A stretch of 64,000 bases of DNA, taken from positions 19,428 through 83,427 of the forward strand of contig NZ_FMIQ01000049.1 in NCBI RefSeq assembly GCF_900095695.1, given 5' to 3'. This stretch comes from Hafnia alvei (GTDB lineage Bacteria; Pseudomonadota; Gammaproteobacteria; Enterobacterales; Enterobacteriaceae). A program made the translations under genes and the position numbers. The notes beneath the pieces were generated by a model, which made no database searches, had not been told where the DNA came from, and worked only from the letters and a program-made list of their open reading frames with translations. Numbering within the stretch: position 1 is the first letter of the stretch; each line of letters begins with the position of its first letter. Positions 56,812 through 64,000 of the stretch are shown here, one piece after another.

Positions 56812-57426
56812 TTACTGTTTTACCGTCAGATCGTTTTTAACGCTTTTTACACCTTCCACCGCGCTAGTAACACTTTCAGCACGATCGGATTCAGCTTTGG
56901 TTTTCACCGTACCGGAAAGCTGTACCAAGCCATTTTCGGTTTCCACTTTCACATTACGTGATGGGACGATGTCATCAGCCAGTAATTTCGCTTTTACTTC
57001 GCTAGTGATAGCCGTGTCACTGGCGTACCCGCTAACGCTGGCCTTGGTGCTATCTTTTACGTGCAGCTTATCGCTCACGGATTTAACGCCTTCAACACCT
57101 TTCGCCAGAGTCACCGCGCGTTCTGCCTGATCCTGTGAGGAGACAAAACCGTTCAAGGTAACGACACCTTTGCTGGTATTCACAGAGATATCGTTGCTTT
57201 TGATATCTTTGGCATCAACCAGTGCACTTTTAACTTTAGCGGTAATCCCGCTATCGTCCATGTAACCATCAACTTTTTTCATGGAGCTATCGATTTTCGC
57301 ACCGGTAGAGTCAGCCGCGCTTTGTGCCTTCTGCATTAAGGTTTCTTCTGCCAGAGCACTACCGCTAACCAGTACAGAACCTAAAACAATCGCCATCATT
57401 GAACGTGCAAACTTGGTATTTTTCAT
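56812..57426 (-). CDS. osmY: Periplasmic chaperone OsmY
   Basis: A 204-residue exported protein. The signal peptide ends at SALA-E near residue 27. Two BON domains follow (about 55-120 and 134-200), each with a D-x-x-I/T-T-x-x-V/E-K-x-x-L start and a conserved GxVxLxGxVxxxxxxxRA core. OsmY is a sigma-S- and osmotically-induced periplasmic chaperone. The ATG follows AAGGAAG. A sigma-S-like -10 (GCCACACTT) lies upstream. Confidence 0.95.
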   Translation of the reverse strand: MKNTKFARSMMAIVLGSVLVSGSALAEETLMQKAQSAADSTGAKIDSSMKKVDGYMDDSGITAKVKSALVDAKDIKSNDISVNTSKGVVTLNGFVSSQDQAERAVTLAKGVEGVKSVSDKLHVKDSTKASVSGYASDTAITSEVKAKLLADDIVPSRNVKVETENGLVQLSGTVKTKAESDRAESVTSAVEGVKSVKNDLTVKQ

Positions 57427-57529
57427 CGATTTCTTCCTTTTGATTTCAGTAACGGCTTAACGCCGTGGGCCGTATTTCAGTCAGCCCTTAATCACATCGT
57501 CTCATCGGAGACTCGCTGTGCTAATGCTT

Positions 57530-57540
57530 AAAAGTGTGGC
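57530..57540 (-). promoter_or_regulatory. osmY: Candidate sigma-S -10 element of osmY
   Basis: GCCACACTTTT on the minus strand resembles the sigma-S consensus KCTAYRCTTAA at 8 of 11 positions, about 105 bp before osmY. Confidence 0.4.
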
Positions 57541-57889
57541 CGTTGTTCACCATCGGCTCAGCAAGAAGCAGTTAAAACCAGCAATTAACAAACAAACGAT
57601 TAACAAATCACGGTATGAAAACACGTCTTGTGGACCACTCATCATCCATTATTTAAACTATCAATCGTTAGTCTGCTGATTTAAAATCAATACGTTATGC
57701 TTTCCGCTTTACCTTGGTGAAGCACTCGACTGTTAAACTAATCTAATCAAACCGATTAATTCTCGGTGTCATGCGCCACTGGAATAACTATAGCCCAGTA
57801 ACAAAAAAATGCAGTTTAGATCACAATAACCGGCGTTTTTTTGTGCAAAAAAGCGGCTTATTAAGACGATTCTGCGAATTTTGGGTATA
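57541..57889. other. osmY-prfC intergenic region
   Basis: About 350 bp, AT-rich, with no gene or repeat that I can support. It probably carries osmY control sequences beyond the core promoter. Confidence 0.4.
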
Positions 57890-57914
57890 AAAAAACCGCA
57901 CATGAGTGCGGTTT
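57890..57914 (-). terminator. Terminator of prfC
   Basis: AAACCGCAC and GTGCGGTTT pair over a 4-nt loop, followed on the minus strand by a run of T. Confidence 0.9.
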
Positions 57915-57953
57915 ATCAGCAAATTCAGCAGAAAAATTACACGAACAAAACGA

Positions 57954-59543
57954 TTAATGCTCGCGAGTTTTGCGGAATTTCACTTCAGGATAGCGTTCGC
58001 TAGCCAGATTAAGGTTAACCATCGTTGGCGCAATATAGGCTAAATTATCGCCGCCATCCAACGCCAAGTTCAGTTCGTTCTTACGTTTAAACTCTTCGAA
58101 TTTCTTCACGTCATCGCATTCAACCCAACGTGCAGTTGATACGTTGACGGATTCATAGATAGCTTCAACGTTATATTCGCTTTTCAGACGCGCGACCACC
58201 ACTTCAAACTGCAGCACACCGACTGCACCAACGATCAGATCGTTGTTGTGAATTGGGCGGAACACCTGCACAGCGCCCTCTTCTGACAGCTGAACCAAAC
58301 CTTTCAGCAGCTGTTTCTGTTTCAGAGGATCGCGCAGACGAATACGACGGAACAGCTCTGGGGCAAAGTTCGGGATACCGGTGAACTTCATATCTTCACC
58401 CTGAGTGAAGGTGTCACCAATCTGAATCGTGCCGTGGTTATGCAAACCAATGATGTCGCCCGCATAGGCTTCTTCAAGGTGCGAACGGTCACCGGCCATA
58501 AAGGTCAGTGCATCAGAGATCACCACGTCTTTGCCCGTACGGACCTGACGCAGTTTCATGCTCTTTTCATAACGGCCAGATACCACACGCATAAAGGCAA
58601 CGCGGTCGCGGTGTTTAGGGTCCATGTTGGCCTGAATTTTAAACACGAAACCGGTGAATTTCTCTTCATCAGCGCTAACCACGCGGGTATCAGTCTTGCG
58701 CGGCATTGGCGCAGGCGCCCAATCCACCAAGCCATCAAGCATATGGTCAACACCAAAGTTACCCAGAGCCGTACCGAAGAAGACAGGGGTCAATTCACCA
58801 TTGAGGAAATCGTCCTTATCAAATTCAGCGGCGGCTCCTTTCACCAACTCCAGCTCACCGCGCAGCTGCTCTGCCAGATCGTCGCCAACGGCAGCGTCTA
58901 GGTCAGGATTGTCCAAACCTTTAACGATGCGAACTTCCTGAATGGTGTGGCCTTTACCTGTTTGATACAGATAGGTTTCATCTTTATAAAGGTGATAAAC
59001 ACCCTTAAACGATTTACCACAACCGATTGGCCACGTGATTGGCGCGCACACGATACGCAGCTCGTTTTCGACTTCGTCCAGCAGCTCCATCGGATCGCGA
59101 ATTTCGCGGTCGACTTTGTTCATGAAGGTCAAGATCGGCGTATCACGCAGGCGCGTAACTTCCATCAGCTTACGGGTACGATCTTCGACGCCTTTAGCCG
59201 CGTCGATAACCATTAAGCAGCAGTCAACGGCGGTCAGGGTACGATAGGTATCTTCAGAGAAGTCTTCGTGCCCTGGGGTGTCGAGCAGGTTTACCAAGCA
59301 ATTGTGGTAAGGGAACTGCATCACCGAGGTGGTAATCGAAATACCACGTTGTTTTTCCATCTCCATCCAGTCAGATTTAGCGTGCTGGTTGGAGCCGCGC
59401 CCTTTTACCGTTCCCGCGGTCTGAATAGCCTGTCCGAATAACAGAACTTTTTCAGTAATCGTGGTTTTACCGGCATCGGGGTGAGAAATAATTGCGAAAG
59501 TGCGGCGTTTAGCCACTTCGCGAGCGTATTCACTAGGAGACAT
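57954..59543 (-). CDS. prfC: Peptide chain release factor 3
   Basis: A 529-residue translational GTPase, the same length as E. coli RF3. It recycles RF1 and RF2 from the ribosome after peptide release. The P-loop [16 protein letters not shown] near residues 18-33, RGISITTSV (switch 1), [15 protein letters not shown] (DTPGH motif) and TFMNKVDRE (NKxD) are intact, followed by the RF3-specific C-terminal domains. It lies next to osmY as in E. coli. Confidence 0.98.
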   Translation of the reverse strand: MSPSEYAREVAKRRTFAIISHPDAGKTTITEKVLLFGQAIQTAGTVKGRGSNQHAKSDWMEMEKQRGISITTSVMQFPYHNCLVNLLDTPGHEDFSEDTYRTLTAVDCCLMVIDAAKGVEDRTRKLMEVTRLRDTPILTFMNKVDREIRDPMELLDEVENELRIVCAPITWPIGCGKSFKGVYHLYKDETYLYQTGKGHTIQEVRIVKGLDNPDLDAAVGDDLAEQLRGELELVKGAAAEFDKDDFLNGELTPVFFGTALGNFGVDHMLDGLVDWAPAPMPRKTDTRVVSADEEKFTGFVFKIQANMDPKHRDRVAFMRVVSGRYEKSMKLRQVRTGKDVVISDALTFMAGDRSHLEEAYAGDIIGLHNHGTIQIGDTFTQGEDMKFTGIPNFAPELFRRIRLRDPLKQKQLLKGLVQLSEEGAVQVFRPIHNNDLIVGAVGVLQFEVVVARLKSEYNVEAIYESVNVSTARWVECDDVKKFEEFKRKNELNLALDGGDNLAYIAPTMVNLNLASERYPEVKFRKTREH

Positions 59544-59629
59544 GTTTTTACGTTCTATCGTTAGCCACCCTGCGCCAGCGCCCGTAATTCAGACGATTTC
59601 TTGTTACGCAAAGCGGGAATAAAAAGGGT

Positions 59630-59756
59630 TATAACCTAAATAATTCGAGTTGCAGGAAGGCGGCAAGTTTGTGAATCCCTAGGAGCATAGATAACTATGT
59701 GACTAGGGTGAACAAACGTAGCCAACGCACATGCGGCTCGAAGTATGACGGGTATA
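59630..59756 (+). repeat. ERIC element 2 (127 bp)
   Basis: Full-length ERIC between prfC and hipA, in the same orientation as ERIC 1. It begins TATAACCTAAATAATTCGAG, holds the GTGAATCCCTAG...CTAGGGTGA palindrome, and ends CTCGAAGTATGACGGGTATA. Confidence 0.95.
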
Positions 59757-59810
59757 GCGGGCTATTTTCTCTGATTTAATCAGGTTAGACAATCAATCGT
59801 TTTTTAAGCG

Positions 59811-61079
59811 CTAAGGTACAGCGATGCGGAAGTCGGAAGAGAGGCTCGCCCAATGGTTTCTTAATACGATTTTATGTTCCTCCTTCATGGGTAGTTCTTC
59901 GAGCATTGAAGGCCAAATTTGGCGTGCCGTAGTCATAGCATCTTGCAAATGAACGGCAATAGCGGGCCACGCAATTTCAAGGCGCTCGGCCCAGCGTTCA
60001 AAAGTCGATAATTCAATTCGTTGCCAGCGTTTTTCTTTTGCCATATTTAAAGCAACGCTGTCCTCACCGGCAACATAAGGTAACGTCGTCACAATGTCAT
60101 AGGCCGGAGACAATCGAGCATGTAGCGCATCGCGATAGATCATCGTCCAGTTTTTCAAATGTGCATCACCGTTCGCCAGCAGGATATTTGCCAATAAACG
60201 CCGCGCCATTTGTTGTACGTCGGCCAAGCCACCGGAACCAAACCGATATAACAACGCCGCCATAATGTCGTAGTTGTAGCGACCATATTTTTCATGAGGA
60301 TAGACATCCAATATTTGGGCAAAATCCTCGGTGTGTATCCTGCCCGCGTCACTGCGATCAAACCGGCGAATGGCATACGCATAGCGTTCATCAGGTAGAT
60401 TGATCTTGGGTAAATGATCTAGCTGAGACAGCTCAACTAATTTAATCTCAGGGATCTCAACGCCAATCGCTTTCGCCAGCATCATCGCCGTAAACTCATT
60501 TTCCGGTACGTGGGCATGTACCGTTGACGGCGTTTTGATAATCCAGCTATCGCCGTCGGTGTCCGCGCTAACATTAAAGCGGTTGTCTCGACTTTGAGCG
60601 GAAAACTTCATCTGCACACCGGCCAAAGAAAATTTATCCGCCTGATGGCGAACTTCAATCTGAACCGCCTCTAAGCGCTCCCCACGGGCAGATAATGCCC
60701 ATCCAGGAATATCGCCTAAAGCAAGAGGCTTAGCGGTGATAGCCCCTGGCAAATTACCACCGGTGTAAGCAAATAACGGAAACTCGGCGTCATGATGCAC
60801 TTTTAACGTTCGCGTCATTAAGTCTCGTAGCGCACCTTCGGAAAGAAGGTTAGACAGTACCGGCGGCAATCGCGTGGTCGATCTCAACGGTGACTGTAAA
60901 TAATTGGGATAGATAACTTGTTGCAACGTAAAAATAGGACGAACCGAGAGTGGCAACGCAGCATATTCAGGATCAAAGGTCAGAATATTATGATTGCTAG
61001 CATAATGCGCTAAAACCCCAATGCGTTGCTGGTTAAGATATAGCGCTAATGCCTGGACGGACTCAGTTTGTTTAGTCAC
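59811..61079 (-). CDS. HipA-like serine/threonine kinase toxin
   Basis: A 422-residue HipA-fold protein. SLAGVQMKF at about 151-159 is the HipA ATP-binding loop, IIKTP carries the ATP-contacting Lys near 182, LANGDAHLKNW near 301-311 is the catalytic loop with Asp near 305, and SPAYDIVTT holds the metal Asp near 328. HipA toxins phosphorylate a tRNA synthetase or similar target; the target of this one is unknown. The start is read as GTG at 61079 after CTGGAGG with good spacing; a TTG at 61085 has no usable spacing. It is directly downstream of its antitoxin. Confidence 0.88.
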   Translation of the reverse strand: MTKQTESVQALALYLNQQRIGVLAHYASNHNILTFDPEYAALPLSVRPIFTLQQVIYPNYLQSPLRSTTRLPPVLSNLLSEGALRDLMTRTLKVHHDAEFPLFAYTGGNLPGAITAKPLALGDIPGWALSARGERLEAVQIEVRHQADKFSLAGVQMKFSAQSRDNRFNVSADTDGDSWIIKTPSTVHAHVPENEFTAMMLAKAIGVEIPEIKLVELSQLDHLPKINLPDERYAYAIRRFDRSDAGRIHTEDFAQILDVYPHEKYGRYNYDIMAALLYRFGSGGLADVQQMARRLLANILLANGDAHLKNWTMIYRDALHARLSPAYDIVTTLPYVAGEDSVALNMAKEKRWQRIELSTFERWAERLEIAWPAIAVHLQDAMTTARQIWPSMLEELPMKEEHKIVLRNHWASLSSDFRIAVP

Positions 61080-61081
61080 GC

Positions 61082-61411
61082 TCAATCCTCCAGTTTACGT
61101 ATGATATCTTCCCACTCATCATTCCAAACCAGCGCTTGCTCATCCGATGGCATCGGCATGCGATGATTATTAAAGATTGGGGCCAACAACTCTTCCACCG
61201 CCGGAACTTTATCTCGCGGCACCAGCATCATCTCCAGATCCATCCCTTCCAGAACCCTAAGTAGAGTCGACAAGCGTGGGTCGCCCCCCGCTTCAATACG
61301 TTGATATTGCTGTTGTGACATGCCGATTTTCATCAGCATATCTTTTTGGTTGAGATCGAGCTGTTGCCGACGAAGTTTAAGCAAGCTAGGTAGCTCAGAG
61401 AGGTGTTTCAT
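61082..61411 (-). CDS. HipB-like antitoxin (XRE DNA-binding)
   Basis: A 109-residue protein with an XRE helix-turn-helix at about 8-60 (LLKLRRQQLDLNQKDMLMKI ... MSQQQYQRIEAGGDPRLSTL), then an acidic tail ending NDEWEDIIRKLED. The first gene of the pair, it should bind and repress its own promoter and neutralise the kinase. ATG at 61411 is preferred; a TTG at 61441 would lie inside the first operator box. Its stop lies 2 nt before the hipA GTG, showing coupling. Five phased boxes lie upstream. Confidence 0.85.
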   Translation of the reverse strand: MKHLSELPSLLKLRRQQLDLNQKDMLMKIGMSQQQYQRIEAGGDPRLSTLLRVLEGMDLEMMLVPRDKVPAVEELLAPIFNNHRMPMPSDEQALVWNDEWEDIIRKLED

Positions 61412-61438
61412 GGCGATAAACTCAGCGTATGACAATAA

Positions 61439-61572
61439 CAACAGATTAGTTGTTAATTATGCTATTAACAACTAATGAATTGTTTTTCACTCAAAATACA
61501 ACTCAATAGTTGTTATTTGCAATAAAAACAACAAATCAGTTGTATTTAACTCAAAAAACAACAAATTCGCTG
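61439..61572. promoter_or_regulatory. Array of five 14-bp boxes at exact 30-bp spacing
   Basis: Boxes at 61439, 61469, 61499, 61529 and 61559 read CAACAGATTAGTTG, CAACTAATGAATTG, CAACTCAATAGTTG, CAACAAATCAGTTG and CAACAAATTCGCTG. Four-base arms CAAC and GTTG face each other across six bases, perfect in three boxes. They fill the gap between hipB and rimI, so they are likely operators for the HipB-like repressor. Confidence 0.85.
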
Positions 61573-61584
61573 TTTTTTTTCAGA

Positions 61585-62049
61585 TCAGCCCAGCGGTAAC
61601 GCCATAATACGGGCATCTTCGCGGCCATCGGGAGTTGGGTAATAATTGCGACGTAGTGAAACTTCGTTAAAGCCTAGCGACTCATAAAGCGCTATCGCTG
61701 CGCGGTTAGAGTCTCGTACCTCTAGCCACAATGTCACGATGCCTTTTTCCTCAAGGCTCGCAATCAAGGCATCCAGTAATTCGCGGCCAAGCCCCTGACG
61801 TTGATGCGAGGGAGCAACGGCGATGTTGAAAAGCGTGGCTTCATCAAGCACCACCTGCGTAATCGCAAAAGCGGCGAGTTTTCCGTCGCACTCTAATTTC
61901 AGATTGTAATAGCGCTCCCCATGATTGCTGAGGAACGTTTTTTCCGTCCACGGAAACGCGTGGCTGGCACATTCGATGTCAAAAGCCGCTTTAAAATCAG
62001 CCTCGGTGAGAGGGGAAATCTCACCCTTTAGGGAAGAAATGTTGTTCAT
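61585..62049 (-). CDS. rimI: Ribosomal protein S18 N-acetyltransferase RimI
   Basis: A 154-residue GNAT acetyltransferase (E. coli 148). It acetylates the N-terminal Ala of S18. SHAFPWTEKTF near 35, FNIAVAPSHQRQGLGRELLD (acetyl-CoA-binding motif) near 85-105, and AIALYESLGFNEVSLRRNYY near the end are intact. The start at 62049 gives the family N-terminus (MNNISSL); it overlaps holD by 29 nt. Confidence 0.95.
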   Translation of the reverse strand: MNNISSLKGEISPLTEADFKAAFDIECASHAFPWTEKTFLSNHGERYYNLKLECDGKLAAFAITQVVLDEATLFNIAVAPSHQRQGLGRELLDALIASLEEKGIVTLWLEVRDSNRAAIALYESLGFNEVSLRRNYYPTPDGREDARIMALPLG

Positions 62050-62431
62050 CATGACAAATTTGCTGCCATAGCGCGCGTTTGGCGCCTGAGTTATGGTAAA
62101 GCGCACTGAGCGCCGGAGAATGCAGCGTGGCGCTTGCGCGTTCAGTAGCCGGAGAGTCGCCTAGCCACCAAACATAATATTCAGCGCCATCATTAAGCAT
62201 GGCGTACTGTTCAGGCGTGAGGATAACCGCCTGATCCGGTGTGAGCATCAATGCCTTAAGTACGTCACACAGCAAAACGTCGTCGGGAGAAATCGGCTCC
62301 GCGGAAACAATTAACAAGCGGGTCGAGCTAGGTACACTCACTGCAATCTCGCCATGCAGCGCCGTTGGACGCCGTAGCACCCACTGAGTAATACCAAGCT
62401 GCTGTAAAAGAAGGTCGCGTCGGGTGGCCAT
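62021..62431 (-). CDS. holD: DNA polymerase III psi subunit HolD
   Basis: A 136-residue clamp-loader accessory subunit, E. coli HolD being 137. It links the chi subunit, and through it SSB, to the clamp loader. RRDLLLQQLGITQWVLRRPT and the C-terminal ALWQQICHDEQHFFPK match the family, while the middle varies. It overlaps rimI, as in E. coli. Confidence 0.95.
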   Translation of the reverse strand: MATRRDLLLQQLGITQWVLRRPTALHGEIAVSVPSSTRLLIVSAEPISPDDVLLCDVLKALMLTPDQAVILTPEQYAMLNDGAEYYVWWLGDSPATERASATLHSPALSALYHNSGAKRALWQQICHDEQHFFPKG

Positions 62432-62615
62432 ACTGTCCTGCTAGAGTGTCAAAGAGACGTTAAATAAACTATTTGGGGCGTATTCTAGCAAACCTACTAA
62501 GACCGCGTCATTAAAGCTCAATCTGCTTGTTACGCAAAGCGGCACGGTGTTGGCTGCAACTCCACATAGTTTGGGTATATACTGCGCGGCTAGTTAACCT
62601 AAGGAAACACGTTTA

Positions 62616-63656
62616 ATGTCATTATTTACCCCTGCCAGCGAAGTCATTCTGCGCCACAGCGAGGAATTCGAATCACGCCGAGTCCTCTTTGCAGGCGATT
62701 TACAAGATACCCTGCCAGCACAGTTTGAAGCGGCAGAGGTTCGCGTTCACACCAATCAGTACCATCATTGGCAACAGCTGAGCCGCACCATGGCTGAGCG
62801 CTGCCAGTTTGGTCTGACAGCCGATGCAGAGCTGGTTGCCGATTGCGACACCCTGATTTATTACTGGCCAAAGAGCAAACAAGAAGCGCAGTTCCAGCTG
62901 CAAAACCTGTTTTCCTTGCTGCCGGTTGGCACCGAATTGTTTATCGTCGGTGAAAACCGCGCAGGCGTGCGTAGCGCCGAAGGTGTCATCGAGGCGTTTG
63001 GCCCACTGAATAAAATCGACAGCGCACGCCGCTGTGGTTTGTATCACGGACGCTTAGAAAAACAGAGTGATTTCAACCTAGAAGACTGGTGGGAAAGCTA
63101 TCAGACAGGCAGCCTAACTATCGCCACCTTGCCGGGTGTGTTTAGCCGCGACGGACTGGATGTCGGCAGCCATCTGCTGCTGTCATCGCTTGAGCCACAC
63201 ATGAAAGGCAAAGTTCTAGACGTTGGCTGCGGTGCAGGCGTTCTGTCTGCCGCAATGGCAAAAATGTCACCAAAAATTAAGCTAACGCTAAGCGATGTCA
63301 GCGCTGCTGCGCTTGAATCTAGCCGTGCAACGCTTGCTGCTAATGATATTCAGGGCGAAGTCATTGCCAGTAACGTCTATTCCGACATTACCGGCCGCTT
63401 TGATATGATCATTTCGAATCCACCGTTCCATGACGGCATGCAAACCAGCTTAACCGCCGCAGAAACGCTGATCCGCGGCGCGGCTAAACAGCTGCAAATT
63501 GGTGGTGAATTGCGCATTGTTGCCAACGCCTTCCTGCCTTATCCACAGCTGTTGGACGATGTTTTTGGCGCGCACGAAGTGCTGGCACAGACTGGTCGTT
63601 TCAAAGTGTATTCAGCGCGCTTAGGCCGTGCTGCGATGGCCAAGAAAAAACGTTAA
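62616..63656 (+). CDS. rsmC: 16S rRNA (guanine1207-N2)-methyltransferase RsmC
   Basis: A 346-residue SAM-dependent methyltransferase (E. coli 343). It has two domains; the C-terminal half carries the SAM motif [17 protein letters not shown] near 200-215 and the catalytic [14 protein letters not shown] near 268-281. It methylates G1207 of 16S rRNA in assembled 30S subunits. The ATG follows TAAGGAAACACGTTT. It is divergent from holD, as in E. coli. Confidence 0.97.
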   Translation: MSLFTPASEVILRHSEEFESRRVLFAGDLQDTLPAQFEAAEVRVHTNQYHHWQQLSRTMAERCQFGLTADAELVADCDTLIYYWPKSKQEAQFQLQNLFSLLPVGTELFIVGENRAGVRSAEGVIEAFGPLNKIDSARRCGLYHGRLEKQSDFNLEDWWESYQTGSLTIATLPGVFSRDGLDVGSHLLLSSLEPHMKGKVLDVGCGAGVLSAAMAKMSPKIKLTLSDVSAAALESSRATLAANDIQGEVIASNVYSDITGRFDMIISNPPFHDGMQTSLTAAETLIRGAAKQLQIGGELRIVANAFLPYPQLLDDVFGAHEVLAQTGRFKVYSARLGRAAMAKKKR

Positions 63657-63668
63657 TTTCTGCTTTTA

Positions 63669-63692
63669 GCTGGTAAGCCTCGGTTTACCAGC
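63669..63692 (+). terminator. Hairpin after rsmC
   Basis: CTGGTAA and TTACCAG pair just after the rsmC stop; no T-run follows. Confidence 0.5.
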
Positions 63693-63820
63693 GCCCCACC
63701 TGCTTTTCTGCATGCCGTGTTATTGATCACGATAATTCATTGCCCTATCGTGATTTACAAAATAAATGCCCACATTTTCAGCAAACACGCATCAAACAGG
63801 TATTGATGGGGAAATAAGTG

Positions 63821-63848
63821 TTGACGTAACCGCGAAAATCTCTAGAAT
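63821..63848 (+). promoter_or_regulatory. Promoter of tRNA-Leu
   Basis: TTGACG (63821-63826) and TAGAAT (63843-63848) are separated by 16 bp, followed by a GC-rich discriminator, as expected for a stringently controlled tRNA promoter. Confidence 0.75.
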
Positions 63849-63891
63849 TCGCCTCCGTGGTTATGTTGCTGCAAAGCGACATAAACGGTAT

Positions 63892-63978
63892 GCGAAGGTG
63901 GCGGAATTGGTAGACGCGCTAGCTTCAGGTGTTAGTGTCCTTACGGACGTGAGGGTTCAAGTCCCTCTCTTCGCACCA
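63892..63978 (+). tRNA. tRNA-Leu (anticodon CAG)
   Basis: An 87-nt class II tRNA with an encoded CCA end. The acceptor arms GCGAAGG and CTTCGC (with a wobble position), the D-loop AATTGGTAGA, the anticodon loop TTCAGGT (anticodon CAG), the long variable arm and GGTTCAAGTCC in the T arm are all present. It matches the leuQPV type found beside rsmC in E. coli. The window ends 22 bp after it, so further tandem copies may follow. Confidence 0.96.
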
Positions 63979-64000
63979 AATAACCACGTATGTACTTTAT

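Noticed and set aside
59630..59756. A mobile element carrying hipBA, bounded by ERIC
   Set aside because: Only one ERIC adjoins the pair, there is no matching copy on the rimI side, and ERIC elements carry no transposase.
61439..61572. CRISPR array
   Set aside because: The period is 30 bp but only about 14 bp are shared and imperfectly so; there are no long direct repeats with unique spacers and no cas genes.

Overview
The window is a gene-dense enterobacterial chromosome segment. Most genes have close E. coli counterparts, often in the same local order, but larger blocks are joined differently and several accessory genes are added. Moderate GC, two full-length 127-bp ERIC elements, and the combination argP-argO-mscS-fbaA-pgk-epd-tktA, speB/speA-metK-galP, deoCABD, exu/uxa and prfC-rimI-holD-rsmC-tRNA-Leu point to Enterobacterales. 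Hafnia or a close relative such as Obesumbacterium is my best guess; this is inference, not proof.

Layout. 1-9.7 kb: ArgP and its target ArgO, YggE, MscS, then the carbon-metabolism genes fbaA, pgk, epd and tktA. 9.9-11.6 kb: two tandem M48 lipoprotein proteases of the LoiP type. 11.7-16.3 kb: fdnGHI, the nitrate-inducible formate dehydrogenase, with an in-frame UGA (selenocysteine 196), a SECIS-like hairpin, and FNR and NarL sites. 16.5-17.1 kb: a small orphan island with a frameshifted reading frame coupled to a membrane-anchored protein. 17.4-26.1 kb: speB and speA, which are neighbours in E. coli, are separated here by a 1316-residue multidomain protein (carbohydrate-binding-like domain, three FnIII domains, GH18, Pro-Glu linker, M60 metallopeptidase) and a PHP-domain protein. 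27-29.9 kb: metK and galP. 30.0-30.5 kb: an inverted pair of structured repeats and a 7-bp tandem repeat at the galP/deo junction. 30.6-38 kb: deoCABD divergent from yjjIW, with a near-perfect DeoR operator inside yjjI. 38.1-52.6 kb: the yqjGFKEDC-mzrA-yqjA block, crcB behind a fluoride riboswitch, and exuR, exuT and uxaCBA-ygjV. 52.7-64 kb: a CNT nucleoside transporter, yjjV-yjjU-csbD-ytjA-osmY, prfC, hipBA, rimI-holD, rsmC and tRNA-Leu(CAG).

How the genes work together. The deo genes and the nucleoside transporter form a nucleoside import and breakdown set. The exu/uxa genes import and degrade hexuronates. fdnGHI feeds formate electrons to anaerobic nitrate respiration. speA and speB make putrescine from arginine, next to the ArgP/ArgO arginine-export module.

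Most unusual points: (1) the GH18-M60 fusion between speB and speA; (2) five 14-bp boxes at exactly 30-bp intervals upstream of hipBA, which sits where E. coli carries yjjG; (3) an inverted pair of ~140-bp elements whose stems differ in sequence but keep pairing; (4) a 14-kb block (yqjG to ygjV) bracketed by related intergenic repeats, as if moved by recombination; (5) a promoter-then-terminator leader before speB. I saw no insertion sequence, integrase, prophage or CRISPR array.
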